This document shows positions 1 to 7,058 of a stretch of DNA of 15,916 nt, piece after piece. This DNA comes from an uncultured Chthoniobacterales bacterium (GTDB taxonomy: Bacteria > Verrucomicrobiota > Verrucomicrobiia > Chthoniobacterales > CAKUMP01): assembly GCA_934667795.1 (NCBI GenBank), contig CAKUMP010000024.1, forward strand, positions 1-15,916, in the 5' to 3' direction. Positions within the stretch are counted from its first letter, which is position 1. Each line of letters starts with the position of its first letter. A model generated the notes under the pieces. That model was not told where the DNA came from, did no database searches, and saw only the letters and a list, made by a program, of their open reading frames with translations. The position numbers and the translations under genes are program-made.

Positions 1-1743
1 CATCGCTTTAAATAAATCCTGCAAATAAGCATTTCCAAATTCTCTCAAAATTCCATACGTAGAAATATTATGCAGCCCAGCTTCCACCACCAGCCGTGAA
101 CGACTTCCTACCAGCGATTGAATAATCCGCTGACGCCCAAAACGTCCCACCCATTTTCCATTCACCCGGGAGGATGCACGCGCCACTCCACTCAGCGCTT
201 TTCGCAGCACCACCATTTCTTCCTCTCCGGGCATTCTCAACTGCCAGGCCTCCTGCGATAAACAAACATCACAGTTCCTGCACGCCTCCGCTCCCTCTTC
301 ACCAAAATAACGTAAAATAAATTGCTGACGACAGATCCTCGTATTTGCCAGACTCATCATCGCCTGTAGCTTCGCACGATCTCTCTCTTCTTTTTGTTTC
401 AGCAAATGAACATCCAGTGGCAACTCATGCCCTCTTGTCTCCATTCGGACAATACGTGTCCCACGCACGCGAGACTTTGGCACATCAAATCGTTCAATCG
501 CGCCAATCCTTTGCAAATGCCCCAGCGCCGACCCCACCGCCATTTCATTTCCTCCTGCATCCATTTCTTCGGAAATCTCACGAATCGACAACTGAAGCTC
601 CCGGTTTTCACCCACCCGCCGGCGTACAAACTCATACACTTCCACAATCAATTCTCGCGACGGATTTGCTCCATCAATAAAAAATTCCTGAACCCGGATA
701 TCTCCTCCGCTAAAATATAACTCACAAACCGCAGGCTCTCCATCGCGTCCCGCACGCCCGGCTTCCTGGTAATACGCTTCTACGCTTCCAGGAATTTCAA
801 AATGCGCCACAAAACGAATGTCCGGACGATCAATCCCCATTCCAAAAGCGTTCGTTGCAACCGCGATATCGACTTCTCTGCTCAAAAACCGTCTCTGCGC
901 TTCTTCCCGCTCTTCGTCTTTCATCCCGCCATGATAGGCCATCACTTTCGCCCCACGTTCCAGTAAAACGGCTGTAACCGCTTCCACTTTCTTCCGGGTC
1001 GCACAATAAACGATCCCCGTCCGCTCAGATTCAATTAAACCGCATAACGCTTCATATTTCGCAATATCACTCGAGGTATCCAATACCCGTAATTGCAAAT
1101 TCGGACGAGCAAATCCACTGACCAGTTCAATCGGCTCCCGCAGTTCCAGCTGTTTCCGAATATCTTCCCTGACCTCCGGCGTTGCGGTCGCAGTAAATGC
1201 AGCCACCTGGGGACTGCCCAGCCGTTTGAGCGCTCGCGACAGTTGATGATAATCCGGTCGAAAATCATGTCCCCATTGCGAAATACAATGTGCTTCATCC
1301 ACCGCAAAAAGCGCAATACAGATTTTTCCCAACGCATCCAAAAACCGTTCACTCCGAAACCGCTCAGGTGCAACATACACCAACTTATATTCCCCCTGCC
1401 CCATCCGCTGAATCCGTTCCATCTGCTCCTGATAACTCAACGTGCTATTGATCAGCGTCGCTGAAATTCCTTTTGCCTGCAACCCATCCACCTGGTCTTT
1501 CATCAGCGCAATCAGCGGCGACACCACTATCGTCACCCCCTCCAGCACGAGCGCCGGTAATTGATAACACAACGATTTCCCTCCCCCGGTAGGCATCACC
1601 CCCAATATGTCCTCACCCCGAAGCACCGCCAGAATAATCTCTTCCTGCGCGGTTAAAAAAGTATCAAACCCAAAATGCCGGAGTAATACCTCCCGCATTT
1701 TTCCCAATCTTTCCTGCTCTACATCCGTACTGAACTCCATCAT
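1..1743 (-). CDS. recQ: RecQ-family ATP-dependent DNA helicase (3' end cut by window edge)
   Basis: 3'-to-5' DNA helicase of superfamily 2, acting in recombination and repair of stalled forks. The frame is open for 581 codons and leaves the window without a stop. Visible motifs: Walker A MPTGGGKS (K56), Walker B DEAH (149-152) followed by the RecQ aromatic loop CISQWGHDFRPDY, TATATPEV (motif III), ATNAFGMGIDRPD (motif V) and QEAGRAGRDG (motif VI, about 326-335). A zinc-binding set follows (C471, C488, C491, C494) and then an RQC winged helix (about 505 on); any HRDC domain would lie outside. About 85-90 extra residues (about 360-455) separate motif VI from the zinc cysteines compared with E. 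coli RecQ, and look like a winged helix. Motif 0 reads GFDTFLTAQEEII, with Leu30 where RecQs normally carry Arg. The start is the first of two ATGs, with AGGA 7 nt upstream (1751-1754). It lies 17 bp behind the BsuPI-domain gene, probably in one operon. Confidence 0.95.
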   Translation of the reverse strand, partial: MMEFSTDVEQERLGKMREVLLRHFGFDTFLTAQEEIILAVLRGEDILGVMPTGGGKSLCYQLPALVLEGVTIVVSPLIALMKDQVDGLQAKGISATLINSTLSYQEQMERIQRMGQGEYKLVYVAPERFRSERFLDALGKICIALFAVDEAHCISQWGHDFRPDYHQLSRALKRLGSPQVAAFTATATPEVREDIRKQLELREPIELVSGFARPNLQLRVLDTSSDIAKYEALCGLIESERTGIVYCATRKKVEAVTAVLLERGAKVMAYHGGMKDEEREEAQRRFLSREVDIAVATNAFGMGIDRPDIRFVAHFEIPGSVEAYYQEAGRAGRDGEPAVCELYFSGGDIRVQEFFIDGANPSRELIVEVYEFVRRRVGENRELQLSIREISEEMDAGGNEMAVGSALGHLQRIGAIERFDVPKSRVRGTRIVRMETRGHELPLDVHLLKQKEERDRAKLQAMMSLANTRICRQQFILRYFGEEGAEACRNCDVCLSQEAWQLRMPGEEEMVVLRKALSGVARASSRVNGKWVGRFGRQRIIQSLVGSRSRLVVEAGLHNISTYGILREFGNAYLQDLFKAM

Positions 1744-1760
1744 CAAACCATCCTGCACCC

Positions 1761-2372
1761 TCAAGGTTGAGGGGTCACCATCTGTCGATGCACATTCCCG
1801 TCCTTATTTAATAATCTTACCTCAAATAAGTACGTTTCATTCGCGGCCAGTTCTCTCAATGGCATTTCTTCCTGGTATTTTACCATTTCCCCAGGATTAA
1901 TCGTTGTAATACTTGATCCTTCTCCAAAAAATCGATCTTCCGACCATTTTGTCACCACCGCTCCACTATTGTTCTTGAACTCCATTTCAAATCGCTGTTC
2001 GGTCGGAAATTGCAGAACCACGATACGTTTTCCGGTGTTTCGCAGTACAATTTCGACTTTCATCCGGCGGGATTCTCCAAGTTTGATCGCTTCGGGAGAA
2101 GTTTTCACTTCGAGTTGAACGGCATCCTGCCCCTTTCGACCTGCTTTTTTAATACGATCCGGGCTCCCGCGAAACAGATTCAAAACGCGCGTGGTGATGC
2201 CTGGTCGCATATTATCTTCTGATTTTATTTCTTCTGCCGACGTCGCTCCGGCATTGTCCACACTTTCACCCGGGGTTGCGGTGGACTGCTCTGCGGCCCT
2301 CCCCTCCACACAGGTTCCAGCCAATCCCAGAAAACTTACAGCAATAAAATAGAGTAAACACGAGCGCATCAT
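1761..2372 (-). CDS. Secreted BsuPI-domain (putative proteinase inhibitor-like) protein
   Basis: A 203-aa protein of unknown role. The N-terminus has an Arg then a hydrophobic run (about 5-20), a likely Sec signal peptide with cleavage near GRA-A. The middle (about 25-75) is low-complexity and polar. The C-terminal half (about 88-195) looks like the BsuPI beta-sandwich family (intracellular proteinase inhibitor-like): LRNTG near the start, then LQFPTEQRFEMEF, a Gly-x-Val-Val-x-x-Trp stretch, FFGEGSS and INPGEMVKYQEE. The similarity is from memory of the family pattern; inhibitor activity is not implied. Two adjacent ATGs (2372 and 2369) could start translation. Neither has a Shine-Dalgarno, and a strong promoter puts transcription start only 2-5 nt before them. 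It is followed after 17 bp by recQ, and no functional link is obvious. Confidence 0.8.
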   Translation of the reverse strand: MMRSCLLYFIAVSFLGLAGTCVEGRAAEQSTATPGESVDNAGATSAEEIKSEDNMRPGITTRVLNLFRGSPDRIKKAGRKGQDAVQLEVKTSPEAIKLGESRRMKVEIVLRNTGKRIVVLQFPTEQRFEMEFKNNSGAVVTKWSEDRFFGEGSSITTINPGEMVKYQEEMPLRELAANETYLFEVRLLNKDGNVHRQMVTPQP

Positions 2373-2380
2373 ATCTTTTT

Positions 2381-2409
2381 ATTATGAACCAATCGCGAGA
2401 ATGTTGCAA
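2381..2409 (-). promoter_or_regulatory. Sigma70-type promoter for the BsuPI gene/recQ operon
   Basis: On the minus strand, -35 TTGCAA (2404-2409) is followed by exactly 17 bp and -10 CATAAT (2381-2386). Transcription would start near 2374, next to the ATG at 2372, so the message would be leaderless or nearly so. The -35 hexamer is self-complementary and is shared with the divergent promoter. No start site was measured; this is by motif and spacing only. Confidence 0.6.
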
Positions 2410-2432
2410 TTGCAATTGGTTTGTTTCATACT
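2404..2432 (+). promoter_or_regulatory. Divergent sigma70-type promoter for the 2439 gene cluster
   Basis: On the plus strand, -35 TTGCAA (2404-2409), a 17-bp spacer and -10 CATACT (2427-2432). Seven bases past the -10 is 2439, the A of the first ATG, so a leaderless transcript is predicted. The -35 sits inside the 12-bp perfect palindrome TTGCAATTGCAA (2404-2415). Confidence 0.6.
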
Positions 2433-2438
2433 CTTCTT

Positions 2439-2930
2439 ATGAAGATTTTCTTCCCATGCCTGATTTTAGCCCTCATTTTCCACACTTCCGGTTGGGCCGG
2501 TGCCAAATCAGAAAAACGTCCTGCGGTCACCCTCCGCTTCCATGTCGAAGCCAGTGAACATGATTCAGAAAAATTTGCAACCCCGGTAGATTTTCACTAC
2601 GCACGCAAAAAAGGCTATATGTCAATCGTCCCGACCATCACAGAACGAGATGTAATCCGCATGATCCCTTACACTGCCGAAAATGGCACCATGGGTGCTG
2701 TCCTGCATCTGGACCCGCACGGACGCCTTTCGCTCCAGGCAATGAGCATCGAAAAACGCAGTAAATCGGTTCTCGTACTCCTCAATGGGCGCTATGTGCT
2801 CGATATGCTGATCGATAAACAGATTTCCGATGGCATTATCACCATCCCGTTCGGGTTGACCCCGGAAGAAATCGCACTCATGGATAAACAATTTAATAAG
2901 GCAGATCGCAAACAACGCAAAAAATCCTGA
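2439..2930 (+). CDS. Small secreted protein resembling the SecD P1 head subdomain
   Basis: A 163-aa protein. MKIFFPCLILALIFHTSGWA (1-20) is a clear Sec signal peptide, with cleavage near GWA-GA. The mature part resembles the SecD/SecDF periplasmic P1 head: a beta-alpha-beta region (about 48-105), then VLVLLNGRYVLDMLIDKQIS (111-130), DGIITIPFG (131-139) and TPEEIALM (141-148), which match the SecD pattern of an I/V-x-L-D/N-G-x-x-x hairpin followed by a G-G-F-S/T-x-E-E-A helix. This is remembered family resemblance, moderate at best. There are no other SecD transmembrane segments, so it cannot be a translocase subunit by itself. The ATG at 2439 is preferred over an upstream TTG at 2421 because the signal peptide starts there and the promoter ends just before it. 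The M23 gene follows after 10 bp, so they are probably co-transcribed. The C-terminus is strongly basic. Confidence 0.7.
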   Translation: MKIFFPCLILALIFHTSGWAGAKSEKRPAVTLRFHVEASEHDSEKFATPVDFHYARKKGYMSIVPTITERDVIRMIPYTAENGTMGAVLHLDPHGRLSLQAMSIEKRSKSVLVLLNGRYVLDMLIDKQISDGIITIPFGLTPEEIALMDKQFNKADRKQRKKS

Positions 2931-2940
2931 AAATTTTCTG

Positions 2941-4014
2941 ATGCCCATTCCACCATTACACTCATTTCCTTTTCTTTGTTTTTGTGCCCTGTTCATGACC
3001 GCATTCCCGCTTCCTCCCGCTTCACATGCCCAGGGGCCAGATACATTTATTTTACCCACAGAGAACTCCAACCTGCTTGATGGTGTCCCGTCGGCGTTCT
3101 ACATGTATGTTAATCGCGATTTCGAAGGAGAAAAATCTTCTCCCTGGGAGGGAGGCATGTACGGATTCGTCCGCGGACCCGTGCGCGAAAATAACCTGAT
3201 CGCGTATCGCCGATTCCACGAAGGTGTGGATATTCGCCCCATCCGCCGCGATAAAAATAATATCCCACTCGACCCGGTGGTTGCCGTTGCACCCGGACGT
3301 GTGGTGCATACCAGCAATACTTCCGGCCATTCGAATTACGGAAAATATGTGGTGATCGAGCATATTTATCAAAATTGCCCGTACTACACCCTTTACGCCC
3401 ATTTGCGCGAAATCCATGTGCAGCCAAATCAGAAAGTTTCTCAAGGACAGGAAATTGCCATCCTCGGCTGGACGGGCTCCGGCCTCGACCTGACGCGTGC
3501 CCATCTCCATTTTGAAATTAACCTGCTGGTCCAGTCTGAATTCGAAGGGTGGTATCAAAAATATATCCCGCCGTCTTCGCCCAACCGTCATGGAATTTAT
3601 AATGGACTCAATCTGACCGGTCTCAATCCTGCTCAATTTTTCCTTGAGCGTCAAAAGAACCCGGCCCTCACTCTTCCCCAGTTCATTTCTCAGCAGCCCT
3701 GGTTTTTTAAAGTCGCAATCCCCAACCCATCCAAGCCCCTGGAATTAATCACCCGCTACCCCTGGCTCGCCGGCACGGCCTATAATGCGCGCCCAGCCGC
3801 CTGGGAAATCGCATTTACCAACTCCGGATTCCCGGTGTCCGCTACCCCGATTAACCACCCGATCCAGGCCCCCACGGTTACTGCGGTTCAACCCTCCAAA
3901 ACCTCTCTCACGGTCACCACACGCGGACTCCTCACCGGTTCCCAAAAAGCCCCACGCCTTACCGAAGCCGGACTCCGCCTGATGTCCCTCATCGCTTACC
4001 CACAGACGTTTTAA
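2941..4014 (+). CDS. Secreted M23-family metallopeptidase (LytM-like)
   Basis: A 357-aa protein that probably cuts peptidoglycan cross-bridges or stem peptides in the periplasm. A signal peptide covers about 1-30 (hydrophobic 8-25, cleavage near SHA-Q). The M23 domain (about 85-195) is complete: HEGVD (zinc ligands H93 and D97), VVAVAPGRVV, GKYVVIEH, LYAHL (H154), VSQGQEIAILGWTGSG and HLHFEI (catalytic H188, zinc ligand H190). Because every catalytic residue is present, it is probably an active enzyme and not a degenerate EnvC/NlpD-type activator. The last 120 residues are Pro-rich and unrecognised, with an odd WLAGTAYNARPAAWEI stretch. No Shine-Dalgarno precedes the ATG, which lies 10 bp after the previous stop; the DCC gene follows 20 bp downstream. 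Confidence 0.92.
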   Translation: MPIPPLHSFPFLCFCALFMTAFPLPPASHAQGPDTFILPTENSNLLDGVPSAFYMYVNRDFEGEKSSPWEGGMYGFVRGPVRENNLIAYRRFHEGVDIRPIRRDKNNIPLDPVVAVAPGRVVHTSNTSGHSNYGKYVVIEHIYQNCPYYTLYAHLREIHVQPNQKVSQGQEIAILGWTGSGLDLTRAHLHFEINLLVQSEFEGWYQKYIPPSSPNRHGIYNGLNLTGLNPAQFFLERQKNPALTLPQFISQQPWFFKVAIPNPSKPLELITRYPWLAGTAYNARPAAWEIAFTNSGFPVSATPINHPIQAPTVTAVQPSKTSLTVTTRGLLTGSQKAPRLTEAGLRLMSLIAYPQTF

Positions 4015-4034
4015 ACCCCGCATTTACTAAATTT

Positions 4035-4472
4035 ATGCCCGATCCCGCACCATTACCCACTCAGCCGGTCATCTTTTTCGATGGCTTTTGCGGGCTATGC
4101 GACCGCTTCATCAGTTGGGTCCTGCAGCAACCAACCGTAGAACAGTTCCGTTTCTCCCCGCTCCAGGGCGAAACATTTTCCCTTATCAAATCCCATTTCC
4201 CCGATCTCGAAGAGGTGGACTCTATCCTCCTCTACCTCCCAAAAACCGATTCCTCCCCCGCTCGCGTGCTGATCTATAGCGACGCAACACTCGCTATCCT
4301 TAAACGCTTGTCATTTCCCTATTCTTTTCTCGGAAAAATTTCCTGCCTGTTCCCACGCCCCGTCCGAAATTTTGTCTATAAAGCAATCGCCGCTCGCCGT
4401 CTGAAAATTTTCGGAAAACGCGATTCCTGTCGATTGCCTTCGACGAAAGAACGTGCGTTATTTTTGGAATAA
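4035..4472 (+). CDS. DCC-family thiol-disulfide oxidoreductase (DUF393, YuxK-like)
   Basis: A 145-aa protein with the family's N-terminal signature VIFFDGFCGLCDRF, giving a CxxC pair at C19 and C22 directly after the Asp-Gly that names DCC proteins. Typical later signatures are also present: DSILLYLP (strand), YSDATLAILKRL, then FGKRDSCRLPSTKERALFL at the C-terminus, where the family usually has FG-x-x-x-x-C-x-x-P-x-x-x-x-x-x-x-F. These proteins are predicted thioredoxin-fold cytoplasmic oxidoreductases with poorly known substrates. No signal peptide is seen. It is the last gene of a probable three-gene plus-strand cluster and ends 28 bp from the convergent stop of the 4501 gene. No Shine-Dalgarno is visible before the ATG. 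Confidence 0.9.
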   Translation: MPDPAPLPTQPVIFFDGFCGLCDRFISWVLQQPTVEQFRFSPLQGETFSLIKSHFPDLEEVDSILLYLPKTDSSPARVLIYSDATLAILKRLSFPYSFLGKISCLFPRPVRNFVYKAIAARRLKIFGKRDSCRLPSTKERALFLE

Positions 4473-4500
4473 TGAGGTGGGTCGGATAACCGTATGAAGA

Positions 4501-5352
4501 TTAATTTCGATACCGGATAATATGTTGACCACTTTTTAATTCCACGTATGATCCGGAACGGATTTTTTTGTTAATGACAAACGTATTGTTGTCGCCCAAT
4601 TCACGCCAGGGGCCAGCAGGAATTTCTCTGAAATCTACAAACTTCCAGTCTGTGACATCCGTGCCTTTCATTCCCAGATAATCACGGACAGCAGGAGAAA
4701 CATCCAGCCCCGCTCCTTTGTTTAAATTCCACATCGGACGCTCATTCCCAAACACATACTGATAATGGTCTGTGCGAAATGGTCCACAATCTTCCCATTG
4801 CGCATAACAAACCCGATTTCCATACCGAATAGCAATCCAGCGACCTTTTAGAACCGTATGACCGGCTTTCACAAATTGTTCTCTAAACCAGGGAATCACA
4901 CGCGGTGCTTCCGGCTTGGTTTTTCCCCCACGCATCACATCATTATAGGGTAATGCCACATAAAAAGGATTCTGACGGGGAATAAATTTTTTCGGACGAT
5001 ACCCCTTCCGGTTTCTGGGATCCGGATCATCGTACCCACCATAACTGCTCACCCAGTTCATATCCCAGGAACTCGCCAGGTTCGGCGTCGGGTTGTTTTT
5101 TGTTGGTAATTCGCCTACCCAAAACGTTGTCGTCACAATATTCCGTTTCCATCCTCGCATCGATAAACGCCCTCGGGATTGCCGCGTTGGAACCATGACA
5201 CGAGGCTCCACTTTCAATAAAGCATCTTCCCGTAACTTCCTTGCATATTTCGTAAATTCACCATTCCCACTATAAGGACCTTGTCCCCATGTCACTCCCA
5301 CACTCATTGCCACAATCAACATGGGCACCAGTCTTCTTACTATTTTTCTCAT
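4501..5352 (-). CDS. Secreted double-psi beta-barrel-like (RlpA-related?) protein
   Basis: A 283-aa protein. The start at 5352 is chosen because it opens a signal peptide (MRKIVRR, then hydrophobic 8-22, cleavage near TWG-Q) and has AGGAAAG 4 nt upstream; the frame is open further upstream but without coding character. The C-terminal half has signatures like RlpA and barwin-type double-psi beta-barrels: NPFYVALPYND (128-138), CYAQWEDCGPF (182-192), which replaces the usual DRGPF, and GAGLDVSPAVRDYLG (213-227), like the DLS-x-x-A-x-x-x-LG of RlpA. Two cysteines (C182, C189) could form a disulfide. Asp188 precedes CGPF where RlpA has the DRGPF Asp, but I cannot assign catalysis. Residues 95-125 are rich in Gly, Asp, Pro and Tyr. 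The likely place of action is the periplasm or cell wall. It runs convergent to the M23/DCC cluster. Confidence 0.75.
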   Translation of the reverse strand: MRKIVRRLVPMLIVAMSVGVTWGQGPYSGNGEFTKYARKLREDALLKVEPRVMVPTRQSRGRLSMRGWKRNIVTTTFWVGELPTKNNPTPNLASSWDMNWVSSYGGYDDPDPRNRKGYRPKKFIPRQNPFYVALPYNDVMRGGKTKPEAPRVIPWFREQFVKAGHTVLKGRWIAIRYGNRVCYAQWEDCGPFRTDHYQYVFGNERPMWNLNKGAGLDVSPAVRDYLGMKGTDVTDWKFVDFREIPAGPWRELGDNNTFVINKKIRSGSYVELKSGQHIIRYRN

Positions 5353-5366
5353 AAGCTTTCCTGTGT
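5353..5366 (-). promoter_or_regulatory. Ribosome binding site deciding the start of the double-psi barrel gene
   Basis: On the minus strand, AGGAAAG lies 4 nt before the ATG at 5352. This fixes the start at the signal peptide and rules out a longer 299-aa reading. It is one of only a few clear Shine-Dalgarno sequences in the window. Confidence 0.6.
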
Positions 5367-5492
5367 CATTCCATCCCTCCCCTACTACCCTTTTCCACAT
5401 CCCTCTACACCTTATCGCCTATTTCCTCATCCGCAAGCAGATTTTTTAAAGAATTGCAAGCATAAAACATGCCAAACAATAGTTTTTCACCC

Positions 5493-6633
5493 TTACAGCG
5501 TTTCTTCCTGATCAGACTTACTATTTTTCAAGCCACGTAGTTTCCCGTGGATGAAGGCATCGATATCCCCATCCATTACGGCCTGAATATTTCCTGTTTC
5601 CACGCCTGTACGATGGTCTTTGACCATCTGATAGGGTTGGAAAACGTAGGAACGAATCTGACTGCCCCAGGCGATTTCTCCTTTTTCACCGTATTGACGT
5701 CCGATTTCTGCCGCTTTTTTATCTTCTTCGATCTGATACAGCTTGGCTTTCAGCATCTTCATTGCGGTCATCCGGTTTTTGAGCTGAGAACGTTCATTCT
5801 GACACGCTACCACCACTCCTGACGGAGTATGAGTAATGCGTACAGCAGTTTCCACTTTGTTCACATTCTGCCCCCCTTTTCCACCGCTTCGATAGGTATC
5901 GATTTCCAGATCTTTATCTTCGATTTCGATCACAATATCGTCATCCAGTTCTGGCACCACATCGACACTGGCAAAAGAAGTATGCCGGCGCTTATTGGAG
6001 TCAAAAGGAGAAATCCGAACCAGACGATGCACCCCACGCTCTGTCTGTAAATACCCGTAAGCAGACTCTCCAATAACCTTTAAGGTTACCGATTTCACGC
6101 CTACTTCCTCGCCGAGCTGGATATCAATCACCTCGTGTTTATATCCATGCTGTTCCATCCAGCGTTGATACATGCGCAAGAGCATATCCGCCCAGTCGCA
6201 AGACTCCGTTCCCCCGGCGCCGGAATGGATCGTAAGGAACGCTGAGCAGCGGTCATTTTCACCGGAAAGTAACTGTTCCAGTTCAAACCCTTCCAGTTTT
6301 TCCACCACCGACACATATTCCTGGTGCAAATCATCGATTGCCGCATTTTTCTGAGCAGCATCTTTTTCTTCCTGCACCATCTCCTTCAAAACCATCAAAT
6401 CCTCAATTGAGGTTTCCAGTTCCAAAAGGGGAGTCAATTTATTTCGCAAACGTGAAACTTCTTCCACCTGCGATTGTGCGCGCTCCTTATTATTCCAGAA
6501 ATCTTCCGCCGACATCCGGCTTTCCAATTCATTCAATCGGGACTGCAGACGTGGGACGTCAAAGATACCTCCGAAGTTCGCCTACGCGGGCTTTCAGTTG
6601 GTTCGTCTGGATTGCATGTAAATCGATAGCCAT
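5493..6633 (-). CDS. prfB: Peptide chain release factor 2, expressed through a programmed +1 frameshift
   Basis: RF2 recognises UGA and UAA stop codons in the ribosomal A site and triggers peptide release. The gene is in two frames. Codons 1-24 (ATG at 6633) end at an in-frame TGA (6559-6561); a +1 shift after CTT skips one T and continues at GAC (6560-6558) to TAA at 5493. The joined product is 379 aa, slightly longer than usual (about 365). Visible motifs: the SPF stop-codon-reading tripeptide (208-210, in VRISPFDSNKRRHTSF), which marks RF2 rather than RF1, and the catalytic GGQ (253-255, in YRSGGKGGQNVNKVE). The N-terminal coiled region is about 25-125. The ATG shares one base with the stop of the upstream ftsB-like gene (TAATG), which suggests translational coupling; no Shine-Dalgarno is present. 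It is the last gene of the eno-ftsB-prfB set. Confidence 0.97.
6558..6573 (-). promoter_or_regulatory. prfB programmed +1 frameshift site (autoregulatory)
   Basis: On the minus strand the sequence reads CGG AGG TAT CTT TGA C. It has an internal Shine-Dalgarno-like GGAGG (6568-6572) three bases before the slippery CTT, then the in-frame TGA and a following C. This is the conserved arrangement in which low RF2 lets the ribosome slip and finish RF2. Frame arithmetic places the downstream 5493 frame exactly one base over. Confidence 0.95.
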
Positions 6634-7055
6634 TAGGGATTGGTATTTATAGGGTTCGTTGCTGGGTTAACTGGAGATGCAGGCGTTATGATCGAAGGAG
6701 AAACGGGATATGCCTGTGGCACTCCCCCATCAATTCTGAAAATCACTTCTCCCTCTTTCATTAAATCCATTTTATCGCGTGCGATATTCTCCACAAATTC
6801 CGGATCATTTTTCAAAAGACTGACCTCTCGCTCCAAACGATCACGCACAATTTTCTGGGTCTTATACTTTTGGTTCAACTGGTCGAGTTCCCGTTGAGCC
6901 TCTTGTTTTGCTTTATAAATAGGAGCTAACACGAGATAGGAACCCACCAGCAGACAAAGAAATATCAAAGCAAGCATCATGCGGTTCAGCTTTTGCCAAA
7001 ACCCGGATGCGCGTGCTTTTCTTAGTTCTGGAACTCCCCTAAACTCGGTTTGCAC
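6633..7055 (-). CDS. FtsB/DivIC-family septum formation initiator protein
   Basis: A 140-aa bitopic membrane protein of the divisome family that partners FtsL and FtsQ/DivIB. A short basic N-terminal cytoplasmic part (1-25) is followed by one membrane segment (about 26-45, MMLALIFLCLLVGSYLVLAP), then a heptad coiled coil (about 46-85) and the family ending NDPEFVENIARDKMDLMKEGEVIFRI (about 86-111), typical of DivIC/FtsB. Residues 113-140 form a Pro/Ser/Asn-rich tail. The start is GTG at 7055, 3 bp after the eno stop; ATG codons only occur later, inside the membrane segment. Its position right after eno matches the eno-ftsB linkage seen in many bacteria. The next gene, prfB, overlaps its stop by one base. 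Confidence 0.9.
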   Translation of the reverse strand: MQTEFRGVPELRKARASGFWQKLNRMMLALIFLCLLVGSYLVLAPIYKAKQEAQRELDQLNQKYKTQKIVRDRLEREVSLLKNDPEFVENIARDKMDLMKEGEVIFRIDGGVPQAYPVSPSIITPASPVNPATNPINTNP

Positions 7056-7058
7056 AAT

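Noticed and set aside
3052..3654. 200-codon antisense open frame over the M23 gene
   Set aside because: The plus strand carries a complete M23 domain with all catalytic residues; the antisense frame has no family features and is a shadow.
5445..5492. Terminator after prfB (GCAT...ATGC)
   Set aside because: The stem is 4 bp with no proper U-run; too weak to support.
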